Part shown: positions 17,253-27,161 of the stretch, in pieces
Position numbering within the stretch: position 1 is the stretch's first letter
Layout: every line of letters begins with the position of its first letter
Source of the DNA: Bacteroidota bacterium
Lineage (GTDB): Bacteria; Bacteroidota; Bacteroidia; Flavobacteriales_D; Crocinitomicaceae
Reading direction: 5' to 3'
NCBI GenBank assembly: GCA_016192075.1
Contig: JACPUU010000007.1
Coordinates: 62,001 to 126,000 of the forward strand
Length of the DNA stretch: 64,000 nucleotides
Program-made: the position numbers and the translations under genes
Notes under the pieces: generated by a model
Seen by the model: only the letters and a program-made list of their open reading frames with translations
Database searches by the model: none
Told to the model about the DNA's origin: nothing

Positions 17253-17690
17253 ATGCATTACACCCTTGAAATTGAAATCAATAAGCCGGTTCAAAAAGTA
17301 GTTGAGTTGTTTGACAACCCGGACAACCTGCCTAAATGGATGGAAGGTCTTGAAAAATTTGAAGCAATCAGTGGTACACCGGGTCAGGTTGGCGCAACAT
17401 CCAAACTCACCTTTAAAATGAAAAACAGAACCCTGGAAATGATTGAAACCATTACGGTACGCAATCTTCCGGCAGAGTTCAGCGGAACGTACGATGCAAA
17501 AGGCGTACACAACATTGTCAAAAATTACTTTACCGAACTGCCGGGGAACCGCACAAAATATACTACCTGGCAGGAATTTCAGTTCAAGGGAATAATGAAG
17601 GTATTTGCATTTTTAATGCCGGGAATGTTCAAAAAACAATCTCTGAAATACCTGAACGATTTTAAAAAATTTGCCGAATCTCAAAACTGA
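17253..17690 (+). CDS. SRPBCC-family (START-like) protein
   Basis: 145 residues. It has the polyketide-cyclase/START-like helix-grip pattern: N-terminal strand, VVELFDNPDNLPKWMEGLEK, a central KLTFKMKNRTLEMIETI hairpin and a long C-terminal amphipathic helix (FKKQSLKYLNDFKKFAESQN). Members bind hydrophobic ligands; the ligand here is unknown. A one-mismatch -7 element TATATTCG (17241-17248) lies four bases before the ATG. Confidence 0.8.
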   Translation: MHYTLEIEINKPVQKVVELFDNPDNLPKWMEGLEKFEAISGTPGQVGATSKLTFKMKNRTLEMIETITVRNLPAEFSGTYDAKGVHNIVKNYFTELPGNRTKYTTWQEFQFKGIMKVFAFLMPGMFKKQSLKYLNDFKKFAESQN

Positions 17691-17776
17691 CTTTGTACCT
17701 GATTCTGCAAAAACGATTAACGATTATATACATTCAAAAGCAAACGCAGCCCTAGTTCAAACAGTAACTGGTTATA

Positions 17777-19015
17777 GTGCAAAACACAACTGAAAATAAA
17801 ATTCCTGACTGGCTCAAAAATCTTCAGGAAAATTCATGGGAACTGGAATTACTCGTTTCCGGCGGAGCTATTTTTACGTTACTGCAGCTTTCCGATCTCT
17901 ACATTGAATGGATCAATACCCTGCTCATTACCTCCTTTATTCCTGGAATCCGGATCATTGAATTTGCCGGAATGGTTGGCATTAAAATTTTAACGATCGG
18001 ATTTATTCTGCATCTTATTCTCCGTGCATTCTGGCTGGGCCTTGTATGCATCAACTATGTTTTCCCGGGTGGAATAAACGGCAGCAGACTGAAACAACAA
18101 AAACCGTTTGCCGGTAAGCATGTAGCCGGTGATCTGAAAGACCAGATTATGCGCATTGACAGCCATTGCGGCATGCTCATGTTTACTTCTATCATATCTG
18201 CAGTTGCTATTACGGGCATATCATTCCTCTTTGCCATTCTCATTGGTACGGTCATACTTCTGGAGATTAGCACAACCGGTTCAGTGCTCGAATTTACCGG
18301 CACAGCACTGATTTTATTTTTTATACTGTACATTCTCGACCTTTTACTGATGGGTGTTTTCAGAAAAATACCACTCCTCTCTTACGTGTTTTTTCCGGTA
18401 TTCAAATTGTACGATTACCTGAGTTTCCGCTCTTATTATCAGCGGCCGCTGAACCTGTTCAGTTCAAACGTCAGGCGCCTGCGATTTTTTTCAGGTGCAC
18501 TGTTGTTTTCCCTGGTTACTATTATTTCCAGCTACATGGCACTGTACCGAACCATGCACTGGCCCAACCTGTTTGACGGAAGAGCGTATAAATGGCAACT
18601 GGCTGATGGTGATTACATGGCCTATAGCTTTTACCGTGATCAAAACAGTGAACACAACCGCAGCAGGGCCAGCATTCAATCAAAAATTGTTCAGTCCAAT
18701 TTTTTAGATGTCTTTGTTCTTTATGAACGTCGTTTTGATGACCTGATCAGCCAAACACCCACGCCTGACTCGCTCAGAACATTTGCAGACATTACCGGTA
18801 TTCAGATTGATGACAGCTGCTATCAGCAGGTAACATGGAATCCTTACTGGAATGAAGAAATCACCAATATCGGTATCAATACTGTTATTGATATCAGCCA
18901 CCTGACCAACGGTGAACACCTCCTGCGGATTTATACAGACAATACCCGTATCAATTCATCGCCAAACCAGGAATCTTTTGAAGTCCGGATTCCGTTCTGG
19001 AAAGATGTCAATTAA
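17777..19015 (+). CDS. Conserved-looking membrane protein of unknown function
   Basis: 412 residues starting at GTG. It has about six hydrophobic segments in the first 270 residues (about 27-47, 58-85, 130-165, 172-195, 235-260) and a soluble C-terminal domain of about 140 residues (from HWPNLFDGRAYKWQL) that ends with beta-rich sequence. An amphipathic N-terminus (PDWLKNLQENSWELELLVSG) precedes the first helix. I do not recognise the family. Spacing to the SRPBCC gene is 86 bases; to the beta-helix gene, 79. Confidence 0.7.
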   Translation: MQNTTENKIPDWLKNLQENSWELELLVSGGAIFTLLQLSDLYIEWINTLLITSFIPGIRIIEFAGMVGIKILTIGFILHLILRAFWLGLVCINYVFPGGINGSRLKQQKPFAGKHVAGDLKDQIMRIDSHCGMLMFTSIISAVAITGISFLFAILIGTVILLEISTTGSVLEFTGTALILFFILYILDLLLMGVFRKIPLLSYVFFPVFKLYDYLSFRSYYQRPLNLFSSNVRRLRFFSGALLFSLVTIISSYMALYRTMHWPNLFDGRAYKWQLADGDYMAYSFYRDQNSEHNRSRASIQSKIVQSNFLDVFVLYERRFDDLISQTPTPDSLRTFADITGIQIDDSCYQQVTWNPYWNEEITNIGINTVIDISHLTNGEHLLRIYTDNTRINSSPNQESFEVRIPFWKDVN

Positions 19016-19094
19016 TCATCAACCGTCAGAAACACATCTGATTAAACCTTTATCAATCAGCATAGTCTTACCCGTGTTAACCTGATTTTACGTT

Positions 19095-21302
19095 ATGAAA
19101 AAAACAATACTCCTGACATTCGCACTTGGTAGTTTGAATGTTTTTTCACAGACCAATTACTATGTTTCCTCTTCAAGCGGTAACAATGGTTATGATGGAT
19201 GGACCAGCGGTTCGGCCTGGGCAGATTTTACAAATTTTGCCGGGGTAATACTTGGTGCTGATGATACCGTCTTTATAAAGTCGGGGGATATCATTGAAGA
19301 CTCGTTGAGAATTGTTGGTACCGGAATGCCGGATCATCCGATTGTCATTACATCGTATGGCACGGGTGCAAAACCCATCATTTCCGGATCACATCAATTA
19401 ACCGGCTGGAGTGCGGGGCCTGTTCAAACCATTGCATCAGCTGATACTGTAAGATGCCTTGTTGTAAACGAAAACCAGGAATCGTATGCACGGTATCCGG
19501 ACACTGATTTTTTAATTGCTGATAACAGCACCACCACTACCGGTTTTATTGACAATGAGCTACCTGCCAGCCCTGATTACACCGGGGCCAAAGTATGCGT
19601 TCATACCTCACTCTGGACCTGGGAATCAATCACCGTTTTAAACCACAGTACAACCAGTATAACATTTGACGGTGCAACCAATGAACCAACTGTTGCGCCG
19701 GATTATGATGGCTTTGGTTATTTCTTTTTTGACCGGCCTGACCTGATTAATCTGCCCGGCGAATGGAGCTGGCAAAGCGGAACTGTTTATTATTATCCGG
19801 CAGCAGGTATTGATCCCAATACCGATGATGTGCAGGGTATCGTACTTGATTGCGGTATTCGCATACCAGGCAACACTGATTATGTGACCATTTCCAACAT
19901 TGAATTCAGAAATCAATACGAAGCCGGAATCAAAGCCAGTCATGGTGGTTCATCCGGAATCAGAATCGAAAACTGTGATTTCAAAAACGGTGTGCAGTGT
20001 GGTATTTTTCTCCGCGGATCAAGCCATGTCATTGCACAAAACAATTTTGATTATATCGACGGCCGTGCCATTTCAGGCGGCAATTGTACCAATGTTGAAA
20101 TTCACGATAATGTACTTACCCATACGGGCATGTTCCGGAATTACGGACTGCACAGTGATGACAACCTGGTTGCAATTTGTATGCAGGGCGGAAACCAGAA
20201 CTACATTCACCACAACCGGGTGGATTCCTGCGGCTATTCAGGCATTCGCTGCGATGGCACAGACGCTGTTGTTGAACGAAATGCAATCAGTCACTACATG
20301 ATGCTGTTGTCTGACGGAGGCGGTGTAAAATCATTTGGCTCACTTTCTGACAACGTCATTTACCGCAACAACATTCTTTCATACGGGTTGTTTAACCATG
20401 CGGGAACGCCAACATCCAATGAACACATTCAATCTGCCGCACTGTATTTTGATTTTGACGTACTCAATTCCACCTTTGAAAACAATGTGATCCAGGAAGG
20501 TTTTGAAACCGGTATTTTTTTGAACGGAGGCTCAAATAATTGTGTGGTGCGGAATAACGTGATCTATGGCGGTTCGCACCACATATTGCTCAACGACCGG
20601 GACAACCCTGACTCTATTTATGCTGACACCATTGAATTCAATAAATGTTTTGCGCTGGCCGATACTACGATCAATATCCGCATTAATTCAGTCAACGATT
20701 ATTATGTGGGGGTTATTGACAGCAACTGGTATTTTAACCCTTACTCCACCACCAACATTGGCAAATTAATTGGCACCATCGGCGGCGGATCAGGCATTGA
20801 ATATTCGTTTGCAGACTGGCAGAACGTTTTAGGTTTTGATGCCAATTCACACGAAAGTTTTGTATCGTGGGGGCCATCTGAAAATTATTCTGAAATTTTT
20901 GTCAATGATACCGATGTGCCGGTAACCTTTCCACTTGGGCCCAACAAATACCTTGACCTCGACAGCAATGTTATCTGCACTGAAATTACAGTTGATCCCT
21001 GGTATGCTGAAATTCTCATAAACACCGGCGAGCCTTGCGGATTAGGTATTCAGGAATCCGATGAAAATTTTGTGCACCTGTATCCAAACCCGGCAACAAC
21101 AAATGTTCAGATTCAGGCAGCCGGCAATCAAACCATTCATGCCATTGAAATTTATGCCGCGGACGGATCAGTGGTTTATTCTCAAAAGATGTTAAACCAA
21201 ACACTCATTTCTGTAGACCTGAGTAATTTTGAAAGCGGGATCTATTTTGTACAAATCACCACCGGACAAGATGTACAGACAAAACGACTGATTAAACCAT
21301 GA
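19095..21302 (+). CDS. Secreted right-handed beta-helix protein with type IX sorting domain
   Basis: 735 residues. Signal peptide MKKTILLTFALGSLNVFSQ, then YYVSSSSGNNGYDG and a parallel beta-helix (about 50-560) with repeated xVIAQNNFDYID, VEIHDNVLTHTG, NVIYRNNILSYG and CVVRNNVIYGG turns, typical of pectate-lyase-like and alginate-lyase-like polysaccharide-active proteins. A Por secretion sorting domain forms the last 75 residues (VHLYPNPATTNVQIQ ... SGIYFVQITTGQD). Substrate unknown. The following hydrolase gene overlaps its stop codon (ATGATG), so they are translationally coupled. Confidence 0.85.
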   Translation: MKKTILLTFALGSLNVFSQTNYYVSSSSGNNGYDGWTSGSAWADFTNFAGVILGADDTVFIKSGDIIEDSLRIVGTGMPDHPIVITSYGTGAKPIISGSHQLTGWSAGPVQTIASADTVRCLVVNENQESYARYPDTDFLIADNSTTTTGFIDNELPASPDYTGAKVCVHTSLWTWESITVLNHSTTSITFDGATNEPTVAPDYDGFGYFFFDRPDLINLPGEWSWQSGTVYYYPAAGIDPNTDDVQGIVLDCGIRIPGNTDYVTISNIEFRNQYEAGIKASHGGSSGIRIENCDFKNGVQCGIFLRGSSHVIAQNNFDYIDGRAISGGNCTNVEIHDNVLTHTGMFRNYGLHSDDNLVAICMQGGNQNYIHHNRVDSCGYSGIRCDGTDAVVERNAISHYMMLLSDGGGVKSFGSLSDNVIYRNNILSYGLFNHAGTPTSNEHIQSAALYFDFDVLNSTFENNVIQEGFETGIFLNGGSNNCVVRNNVIYGGSHHILLNDRDNPDSIYADTIEFNKCFALADTTINIRINSVNDYYVGVIDSNWYFNPYSTTNIGKLIGTIGGGSGIEYSFADWQNVLGFDANSHESFVSWGPSENYSEIFVNDTDVPVTFPLGPNKYLDLDSNVICTEITVDPWYAEILINTGEPCGLGIQESDENFVHLYPNPATTNVQIQAAGNQTIHAIEIYAADGSVVYSQKMLNQTLISVDLSNFESGIYFVQITTGQDVQTKRLIKP

Positions 21303-22285
21303 TGAAATTGATTTTTGGATTTGCAATGCTGCTTCCGGGCTTTCTGTTCGCTCAAAAAACAGCGCAGGATTTTGGTTACAGACATCTTCAGTTTAAATAC
21401 GATTCAGATTTGGTTGATGTGCTGATTGCATCCAAAAAAGGAGATGAAGAAAAACCCAAACCCCTGTTTCTTTTTTGCCAGGGAAGTTTACCCGTGCCGC
21501 TCATTGTCTATGACGATGCCGGTGCAGCAGGGCTTTTTCCGTTTGCCGAAGAAACACTGACAGAAAAATTTCACCTCGTTATTATCAGTAAACCGGGCAT
21601 TCCGGTAACGGCCCATGTCAATGACCTGAATCCGGATTTTACGTACGCCGGTTCTTCTGAATCTTTTCCGGAGGAATACCTTCAACGAAATTTCCTGGAT
21701 TATTATGTTGACCGGAATACGTTTATTCTTAAATCACTTCAAAAAAACAACTGGGTGAATAAACATCAGGTTGTAGTTGCCGGACACTCTGAAGGCGCCA
21801 CCATTGCAGCTAAACTGGCGCTTAAAAATAAAACGGTAACGCACCTGATTTTTGCATCAGGCAATCCAATGGGCCGCATTATGAGCATGATTGAACGTTC
21901 ACGAAAATTTGAAAATGACACAACACAACTGGCTGAATCTGATTTTGAGTACTGGGATTATTTGCTGACACAACAAAACAAGAAAGATTCTACTGACTAC
22001 TATGCACAAACCGATTATTCATTTTCACTGCCGCCGTTTGATTACCTCTCTCAGTTAAAAATTCCGGTTTTGATAGCGTACGGTTCTGTTGATTACAGTG
22101 CCCCGTTTAATGACTATTTCAGAGTATGGTGCATGCATCACCGCAAAACCAATTTTTCGTTTGCCTGCTACACCGGACTCGAACACAATTTTTTTGGAGT
22201 AGCTGAAAACGGTCAGCCGGATTATAACCAATTCAACTGGAACAAAGTTGCCGCTGACTGGAGTTCATGGCTTGAAAAAAAGTAA
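21299..22285 (+). CDS. Secreted alpha/beta hydrolase
   Basis: 328 residues with a signal peptide (MMKLIFGFAMLLPGFLFAQK). The nucleophile elbow is VAGHSEGATIAAKLA (GHSEG, Ser about 164), the acid is probably Asp in AYGSVDYSAPF, and the histidine lies in GLEHNFFG. This is the catalytic triad of prolyl-oligopeptidase-like or esterase-like hydrolases. Overlap with the beta-helix gene suggests joint work on an exported substrate, which is inference. The true start may be either of the two adjacent ATGs. The 320 bases after it contain one promoter and no gene. Confidence 0.8.
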   Translation: MMKLIFGFAMLLPGFLFAQKTAQDFGYRHLQFKYDSDLVDVLIASKKGDEEKPKPLFLFCQGSLPVPLIVYDDAGAAGLFPFAEETLTEKFHLVIISKPGIPVTAHVNDLNPDFTYAGSSESFPEEYLQRNFLDYYVDRNTFILKSLQKNNWVNKHQVVVAGHSEGATIAAKLALKNKTVTHLIFASGNPMGRIMSMIERSRKFENDTTQLAESDFEYWDYLLTQQNKKDSTDYYAQTDYSFSLPPFDYLSQLKIPVLIAYGSVDYSAPFNDYFRVWCMHHRKTNFSFACYTGLEHNFFGVAENGQPDYNQFNWNKVAADWSSWLEKK

Positions 22286-22448
22286 TGCTGTTTTCGCACC
22301 AAATCAATACGGCGATACAACCCCACCCTAATGTTAATATTATAACTAAAAAATAGTTTTAATGTTAAATCAGCACTGAAATATCCCTGTAAAACAGCGA
22401 TCTGTTCCTAAACTGCATCTATTGTTACAACTGAACTTGGCAGATTAG

Positions 22449-22456
22449 TATATTTG
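22449..22456 (+). promoter_or_regulatory. Promoter element TATATTTG upstream of the TonB-dependent receptor gene
   Basis: Exact TAnnTTTG match with TTG at 22422-22424. It would give a leader of about 145 bases before the ATG at 22606. No riboswitch-like structure was recognised in that leader. Confidence 0.4.
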
Positions 22457-22605
22457 AGCAGACCTGTCATGAAAGCGAAAAATTTCAACCGGAACTGCAA
22501 GAACCTTTTGTTGCGTTCATCGTTTAATTGTTTCTGCCATGAAGCGCTTATAATTGCATTGACCCAACCCAATAAAACTCAAAAAGACAACAGGCACTTG
22601 CTGAC

Positions 22606-24588
22606 ATGATATCCCGGTATCACCTCTTCTTTTACTTTATACTCCGGCACTGTTTTTATCTTGCCGCGCAGGATACTACAACCCAGATTTTCACCCCGCT
22701 TATCAATGAAGTTATTGGCATAAACACGTCAGACCAGACTGCGGACAAAGTAAAAATCACCAACCTCAACAGCGTTAAAATAAACGAAGCTCCAGGGTCT
22801 GTCTACGTCATTACATCTGAAGATATTCAGAAAAACGGTTACCGTGATTTAATCGATGTTTTCATGGATATTCCGGGCTTCAATATTGCATCAGACGTTC
22901 AGAACGGAACCGGAATTTCACTGCGCGGTGCCTGGGCTGCAGAAGCCAAACTGCTGGTAATGATTGACGGTTTGATTATGAATGACATGTCATACGGATC
23001 CTTTGTACTGGGCGGCCGGATTCCGCTTTTAAATGTTGACCGTATTGAAGTAATCCGCGGGGCAAGTTCCAGCATCTACGGCGGCATTGCCGGCCTGGGT
23101 GTGGTCAATATCATTACCAAGGAAGGAAATTATTCCAAAGCCAGTACCTTTCAACTGGACGCAGGTTTTTCAGGCGATGAATTTTCTGGCACACGGCTCA
23201 CCTTTTCAAATACCAGTTACCTGCTCAATGATTTTGAACTCAGTCTCTCAGGCAGTATCTATCAAGGCAACAAAAGCAACCAGCAATACACCCATCCGGA
23301 TAGCATGTATACCGACTTTTCTGACTCATCTGAAGTGGGCAATACGTATTTGCAGATGAAACTCAGACGCAAGGAATTTGAATACAAAGTGCTTTACGAT
23401 GATTACAGTTTTCAGGCCACCCATGAAGGAATTTATTCCCTGTGCCGCACCTTTATCAATGATTTCAGTTACGACAAAAAAATCGGAAAATTTCATCTTT
23501 ATTCCAGCGCAAATCTGAAAGAACAGATTCCGTGGAACACGCAATACGGTGATCCGGTAGTGTACGATATCCAAAACTTAAAAACGCGCAGAATTTCACT
23601 TTCAGTAAACATGACTTACGCGCTGAATGACCGCCTGAGCTTTCTGCTCGGCGGATCATATTACAACGACTATATGCGCTGTTACCGCCCGTTTCTGGCA
23701 CTCAACACGGGCAACACGTCTGAAAATTACAATGCTGCGGCAGGCTTTGGTGAGGTAACATTTAAAACAAAATTCTTCCACCTTTTTGCCGGCGGCAGAC
23801 TTGATTATTATGAATCCTTTAAACCCAACTTTGCTCCCCGCCTGAGTCTGACCAAAGAATTCAAATCATTCCATTACAAACTGATTTACGGGCAGTCATT
23901 TAAAATTCCAACACTGCAGAACATTAACCTGGCAATTACCAATACAGAGCCCATTAAGCCGGAACATATAAAAGACTACCAGGTAGAACTGGGTGTTAAA
24001 CTAAAAAAACACACTCTGAATCTGGGCGGATTTTATACCTCCATTGATGACATCATTGTTTATGGCTATGATCTGACAACCTTTACCGAAAGCTATGTCA
24101 ATAACGGCAACATAACACTGGGAGGCGCTGAGTTATTCACTACACACGATTTTAATAAACTAACGCTGCGCGCAGGTTACTCCTATTACGAATTACTGAA
24201 TTCAGACGGAACCGATTTTATGGCAGATACAAGTTCGCTGAAAGCCGGAACCCTGGCAATTCCAAAACATAAACTGACCACCCGTTTTAATTTTGCAATC
24301 AGTGATAAAAATCACCTCATTCTGAATTACACCTTCCAGTCTTCCAAAATTGCGGTTGAACAAACCAATGCAGCGCTTGAAGAATACAACTTCATCAAAC
24401 ATACACCAACGCACCTGCTTGATCTGACTTTTCAGTCAAATGCGTTGTTTGGTTTTATTGATGTGAACCTGGGTGTGCGCAACGTACTCAACACCTACAA
24501 CCTGTATCTGTACCCGATGAACAGCGGCTATCCGACATCAATGGGCATGGGGCGCGAATTTTTTATTTTACTAAAAGTGAATCTCTGA
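22606..24588 (+). CDS. TonB-dependent outer-membrane receptor
   Basis: 660 residues. A signal peptide (through LAAQD) is followed by the plug domain (about 60-170: EAPGSVYVITSEDIQKNGYR, IPGFNIASDV, GISLRGAWAA, VDRIEVIRGASSSIYGG, GVVNIITKEG) and a beta-barrel to the C-terminus, ending in strands with aromatic-rich LGVRNVLNTYNLY and a terminal FILLKVNL. It imports a bulky ligand with TonB energy. There is no N-terminal CarboxypepD-like domain and no SusD partner, so it is not a polysaccharide-utilisation pair; resemblance is to siderophore/colicin-type receptors. The phosphatase gene follows at once. Confidence 0.88.
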   Translation: MISRYHLFFYFILRHCFYLAAQDTTTQIFTPLINEVIGINTSDQTADKVKITNLNSVKINEAPGSVYVITSEDIQKNGYRDLIDVFMDIPGFNIASDVQNGTGISLRGAWAAEAKLLVMIDGLIMNDMSYGSFVLGGRIPLLNVDRIEVIRGASSSIYGGIAGLGVVNIITKEGNYSKASTFQLDAGFSGDEFSGTRLTFSNTSYLLNDFELSLSGSIYQGNKSNQQYTHPDSMYTDFSDSSEVGNTYLQMKLRRKEFEYKVLYDDYSFQATHEGIYSLCRTFINDFSYDKKIGKFHLYSSANLKEQIPWNTQYGDPVVYDIQNLKTRRISLSVNMTYALNDRLSFLLGGSYYNDYMRCYRPFLALNTGNTSENYNAAAGFGEVTFKTKFFHLFAGGRLDYYESFKPNFAPRLSLTKEFKSFHYKLIYGQSFKIPTLQNINLAITNTEPIKPEHIKDYQVELGVKLKKHTLNLGGFYTSIDDIIVYGYDLTTFTESYVNNGNITLGGAELFTTHDFNKLTLRAGYSYYELLNSDGTDFMADTSSLKAGTLAIPKHKLTTRFNFAISDKNHLILNYTFQSSKIAVEQTNAALEEYNFIKHTPTHLLDLTFQSNALFGFIDVNLGVRNVLNTYNLYLYPMNSGYPTSMGMGREFFILLKVNL

Positions 24589-27161
24589 TCCGGAAACTAA
24601 TTCATAGCGTTTTGTTACTGCTTATTATCCAAAACGGATATGCGCAACCTTTTGACCTCGACAATATTGTTTTTGAAAATGTCGTTTTTGAAGATGCGGG
24701 CGCCAACACCATTTACCTTGAAACCAATAAAGAAACACGCTTTAATGAGCTGATCCAGATTCTGCCGCAGCATTACCACGACAAAGCTATTTCACCGGCA
24801 GATGAAGCCGCCATGACCATTCTTTTGGCTTACAGCTATTATTACCAGGACGAATATTACGATGCACTGGTCTTCAACCGCATGGCTACAAAAGACATGG
24901 GCAAAAAAATTACCGGAAAACTTCAGCTGGCCAACAAGGTACTCACCGCTATGATCTATGAACGGTTTGGTGATCTTTTAGGGGCTGATAAAATTCTTCA
25001 GAATCTCACCACCGACCGCGACCTTCACCGGTTCCAGGTTGCTGTTTTTTCTGCCTCTCTGAACGTTAAAACACATAATTACAAAACCGCGTACAGCCAA
25101 TTTCAGCTGGCAGCCAACTACGCCGGGCAGGTATCGGTGTTTGATGAATTTAATGTGTACTACAACCTGTCAAAAACAGCTGAAGCGCAAAATAAAAAAC
25201 AGGAACAGCTCGCTTACGCTCTCATGGCTGACAGTGTGATCCATTCCGGAAAATCACCGCTGCTTTGCAAAGAACTTACCTATACCTTCAATACCAGTTC
25301 AGGTCAGAATTTCCTGGACTCCCTAAAAAAATCAGCCCGGCTGAACCTGGCTATTGCTTACCGAAAAAATGGCTACTATACCTCTGCCATTTCACTGCTT
25401 GAAGAATCTATCAGCACACAGGGCAATGCCGCTACCGCTGAACGGGCTGAACTTTTATTGAATAAAGGCACAACCTTTACACTGATGCAGAACTACGGGG
25501 ACGCTTCCCTGGCACTTGCAGAAGCATTAAAAATCTACGCTGCCCTTAACTTCAACTCAAAAGTGAGCGAGACCTATAACCTGCTGGCGAAAAATAATTT
25601 TCTGCGGGCAGATTACGGTAAAGTCATTGATCAGTGCAATGAATCAATTGAGTATGCCAAACAAAGCAATGACCTTCAGAACCTGGCTGCCGCTTACCTG
25701 ATTATGTCAGAAACCTACGCTGCCAATAACGACTTTGTCAATTCACAGAAATACTACAAACTCTACATTTCAACCAAAGAGAGCTATGAAAAGCAGGAAG
25801 AAAAAATAACCAGCGGTTTTGTAACCAAACAAAGTGAAACCAAAATTATTCTTCAAAAGGTAGAGTCCGATATCATTGAAAGTGAAATGCGTGAAATTGA
25901 ATTACTGAACGCATTAATGACAGCCAATCAGAAAGAGCAGGAAAATGTATTTCTGAAGCAGCAGAATGAATTGCGTGAAAAAGACCTGATCAATAAACAG
26001 CTGGAGAAAGAACAGATTCAGCGAAACCTGCTCATCATGCAAAGCCAGCTTGAAAATGAACAGCTGCAGCTGAAATACATCGAAGAGCAAAATGAAAAAG
26101 AACGGCAGATTGCCGAGAACAGTGAAAACAAGAAAAACCTTGAATTACTGAATACCCAAAAAGACGCCGCAGACAAACAAAACCAGCTCAACACACTGGA
26201 ACTTAAAGCTACCAAAAACCGGCAGCTGATGTTTATGGTGATTATGGGTATCATGGTTCTTTTTCTGGCCTTTACCATTTATTTTATTTTGCGGTTCAGA
26301 CGGCAAAACCGTGTCATTGAAAAAAACAACCTCATCATTCAGCAAACCAATGCAGAACTGGTTGGTACTATTGAACAGGTCAATATTCAGAAAGCGTTGA
26401 TTGAGACCAAAAACGAAGAAATCACAGACAGTATTGCCTACGCCAAACGCATTCAAAATGCCATTCTGCCAAACGACAGTTTAGTTGGACAATGCCTGGG
26501 AGAAAATTTTATTTTTTACCGGCCGAAAGATATTGTTGCCGGTGATTTTTACTGGCTTTCTCCGGAAGAAGGATCGGTTCTTTTCGCTGTAGCAGACTGC
26601 ACCGGGCACGGCGTACCGGGAGCAATGGTGAGTGTGGTTTGTCACGCTGCGCTTACCCGTTCTATCCGTGAATTTAAGCTCACACAACCAAACGAAATTC
26701 TGAACAAGGTACGTGAGCTGGTGCTGGAAACATTTGAACGAAGCGGTGAAGGTGTTAATGACGGAATGGATATTGCGCTTTGTAATTTTAATCCAAAAAG
26801 CCGGTTGTTGAAATATGCGGGAGCAAACAACGGCATCTTTATTATCCGCCAGGGATCATTGATTGAGCTGAAAGCAGACAAACAACCCATTGGTAAATTC
26901 ATCAATGCCAAACCCTTCACCCACCAGGAAATTCAACTTGAAAAAGGCGATCAGCTTTACCTGTTCTCAGACGGTTTTGCCGATCAGTTTGGCGGTGAAA
27001 AAGGTAAAAAATTTAAGAGCCAGACCTTTAAAGAAATGCTCATTCACCACCGTGATGAAGCCATGGAAAAACAGCGTTTGATTCTCGAATCAGCCTTTGA
27101 CAAGTGGCGCGGTGAATTGGAGCAGATCGATGATGTCTGTGTTATGGGAATCCGGATTTAG
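24585..27161 (+). CDS. TPR-coiled-coil-SpoIIE (PP2C-type) signalling phosphatase
   Basis: About 850-858 residues. A signal or anchor segment ends at NGYAQ. TPR-like helices cover about 60-400, a long charged coiled coil 400-535, a membrane helix about 545-565 (MFMVIMGIMVLFLAFTIYFI), a second short coiled coil 570-610, and a SpoIIE phosphatase domain to the end (YRPKDIVAGDFYW, FAVADCTGHGVPGAMVS, YLFSDGFADQFGG) with the metal-binding aspartates in place. Periplasmic sensing and cytoplasmic dephosphorylation of a partner is the likely role. The start is uncertain: TTG at 24612 gives a poor signal peptide; reading from CTG at 24585, overlapping the receptor stop, adds the basic IRKLIHSV typical of one. 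The last codons belong to a tandem repeat. Confidence 0.82.
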   Translation: MIRKLIHSVLLLLIIQNGYAQPFDLDNIVFENVVFEDAGANTIYLETNKETRFNELIQILPQHYHDKAISPADEAAMTILLAYSYYYQDEYYDALVFNRMATKDMGKKITGKLQLANKVLTAMIYERFGDLLGADKILQNLTTDRDLHRFQVAVFSASLNVKTHNYKTAYSQFQLAANYAGQVSVFDEFNVYYNLSKTAEAQNKKQEQLAYALMADSVIHSGKSPLLCKELTYTFNTSSGQNFLDSLKKSARLNLAIAYRKNGYYTSAISLLEESISTQGNAATAERAELLLNKGTTFTLMQNYGDASLALAEALKIYAALNFNSKVSETYNLLAKNNFLRADYGKVIDQCNESIEYAKQSNDLQNLAAAYLIMSETYAANNDFVNSQKYYKLYISTKESYEKQEEKITSGFVTKQSETKIILQKVESDIIESEMREIELLNALMTANQKEQENVFLKQQNELREKDLINKQLEKEQIQRNLLIMQSQLENEQLQLKYIEEQNEKERQIAENSENKKNLELLNTQKDAADKQNQLNTLELKATKNRQLMFMVIMGIMVLFLAFTIYFILRFRRQNRVIEKNNLIIQQTNAELVGTIEQVNIQKALIETKNEEITDSIAYAKRIQNAILPNDSLVGQCLGENFIFYRPKDIVAGDFYWLSPEEGSVLFAVADCTGHGVPGAMVSVVCHAALTRSIREFKLTQPNEILNKVRELVLETFERSGEGVNDGMDIALCNFNPKSRLLKYAGANNGIFIIRQGSLIELKADKQPIGKFINAKPFTHQEIQLEKGDQLYLFSDGFADQFGGEKGKKFKSQTFKEMLIHHRDEAMEKQRLILESAFDKWRGELEQIDDVCVMGIRI

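Noticed and set aside
22286-22605. Possible cobalamin or other riboswitch before the TonB-dependent receptor
   Set aside because: The leader shows no recognisable conserved box such as the B12 box.
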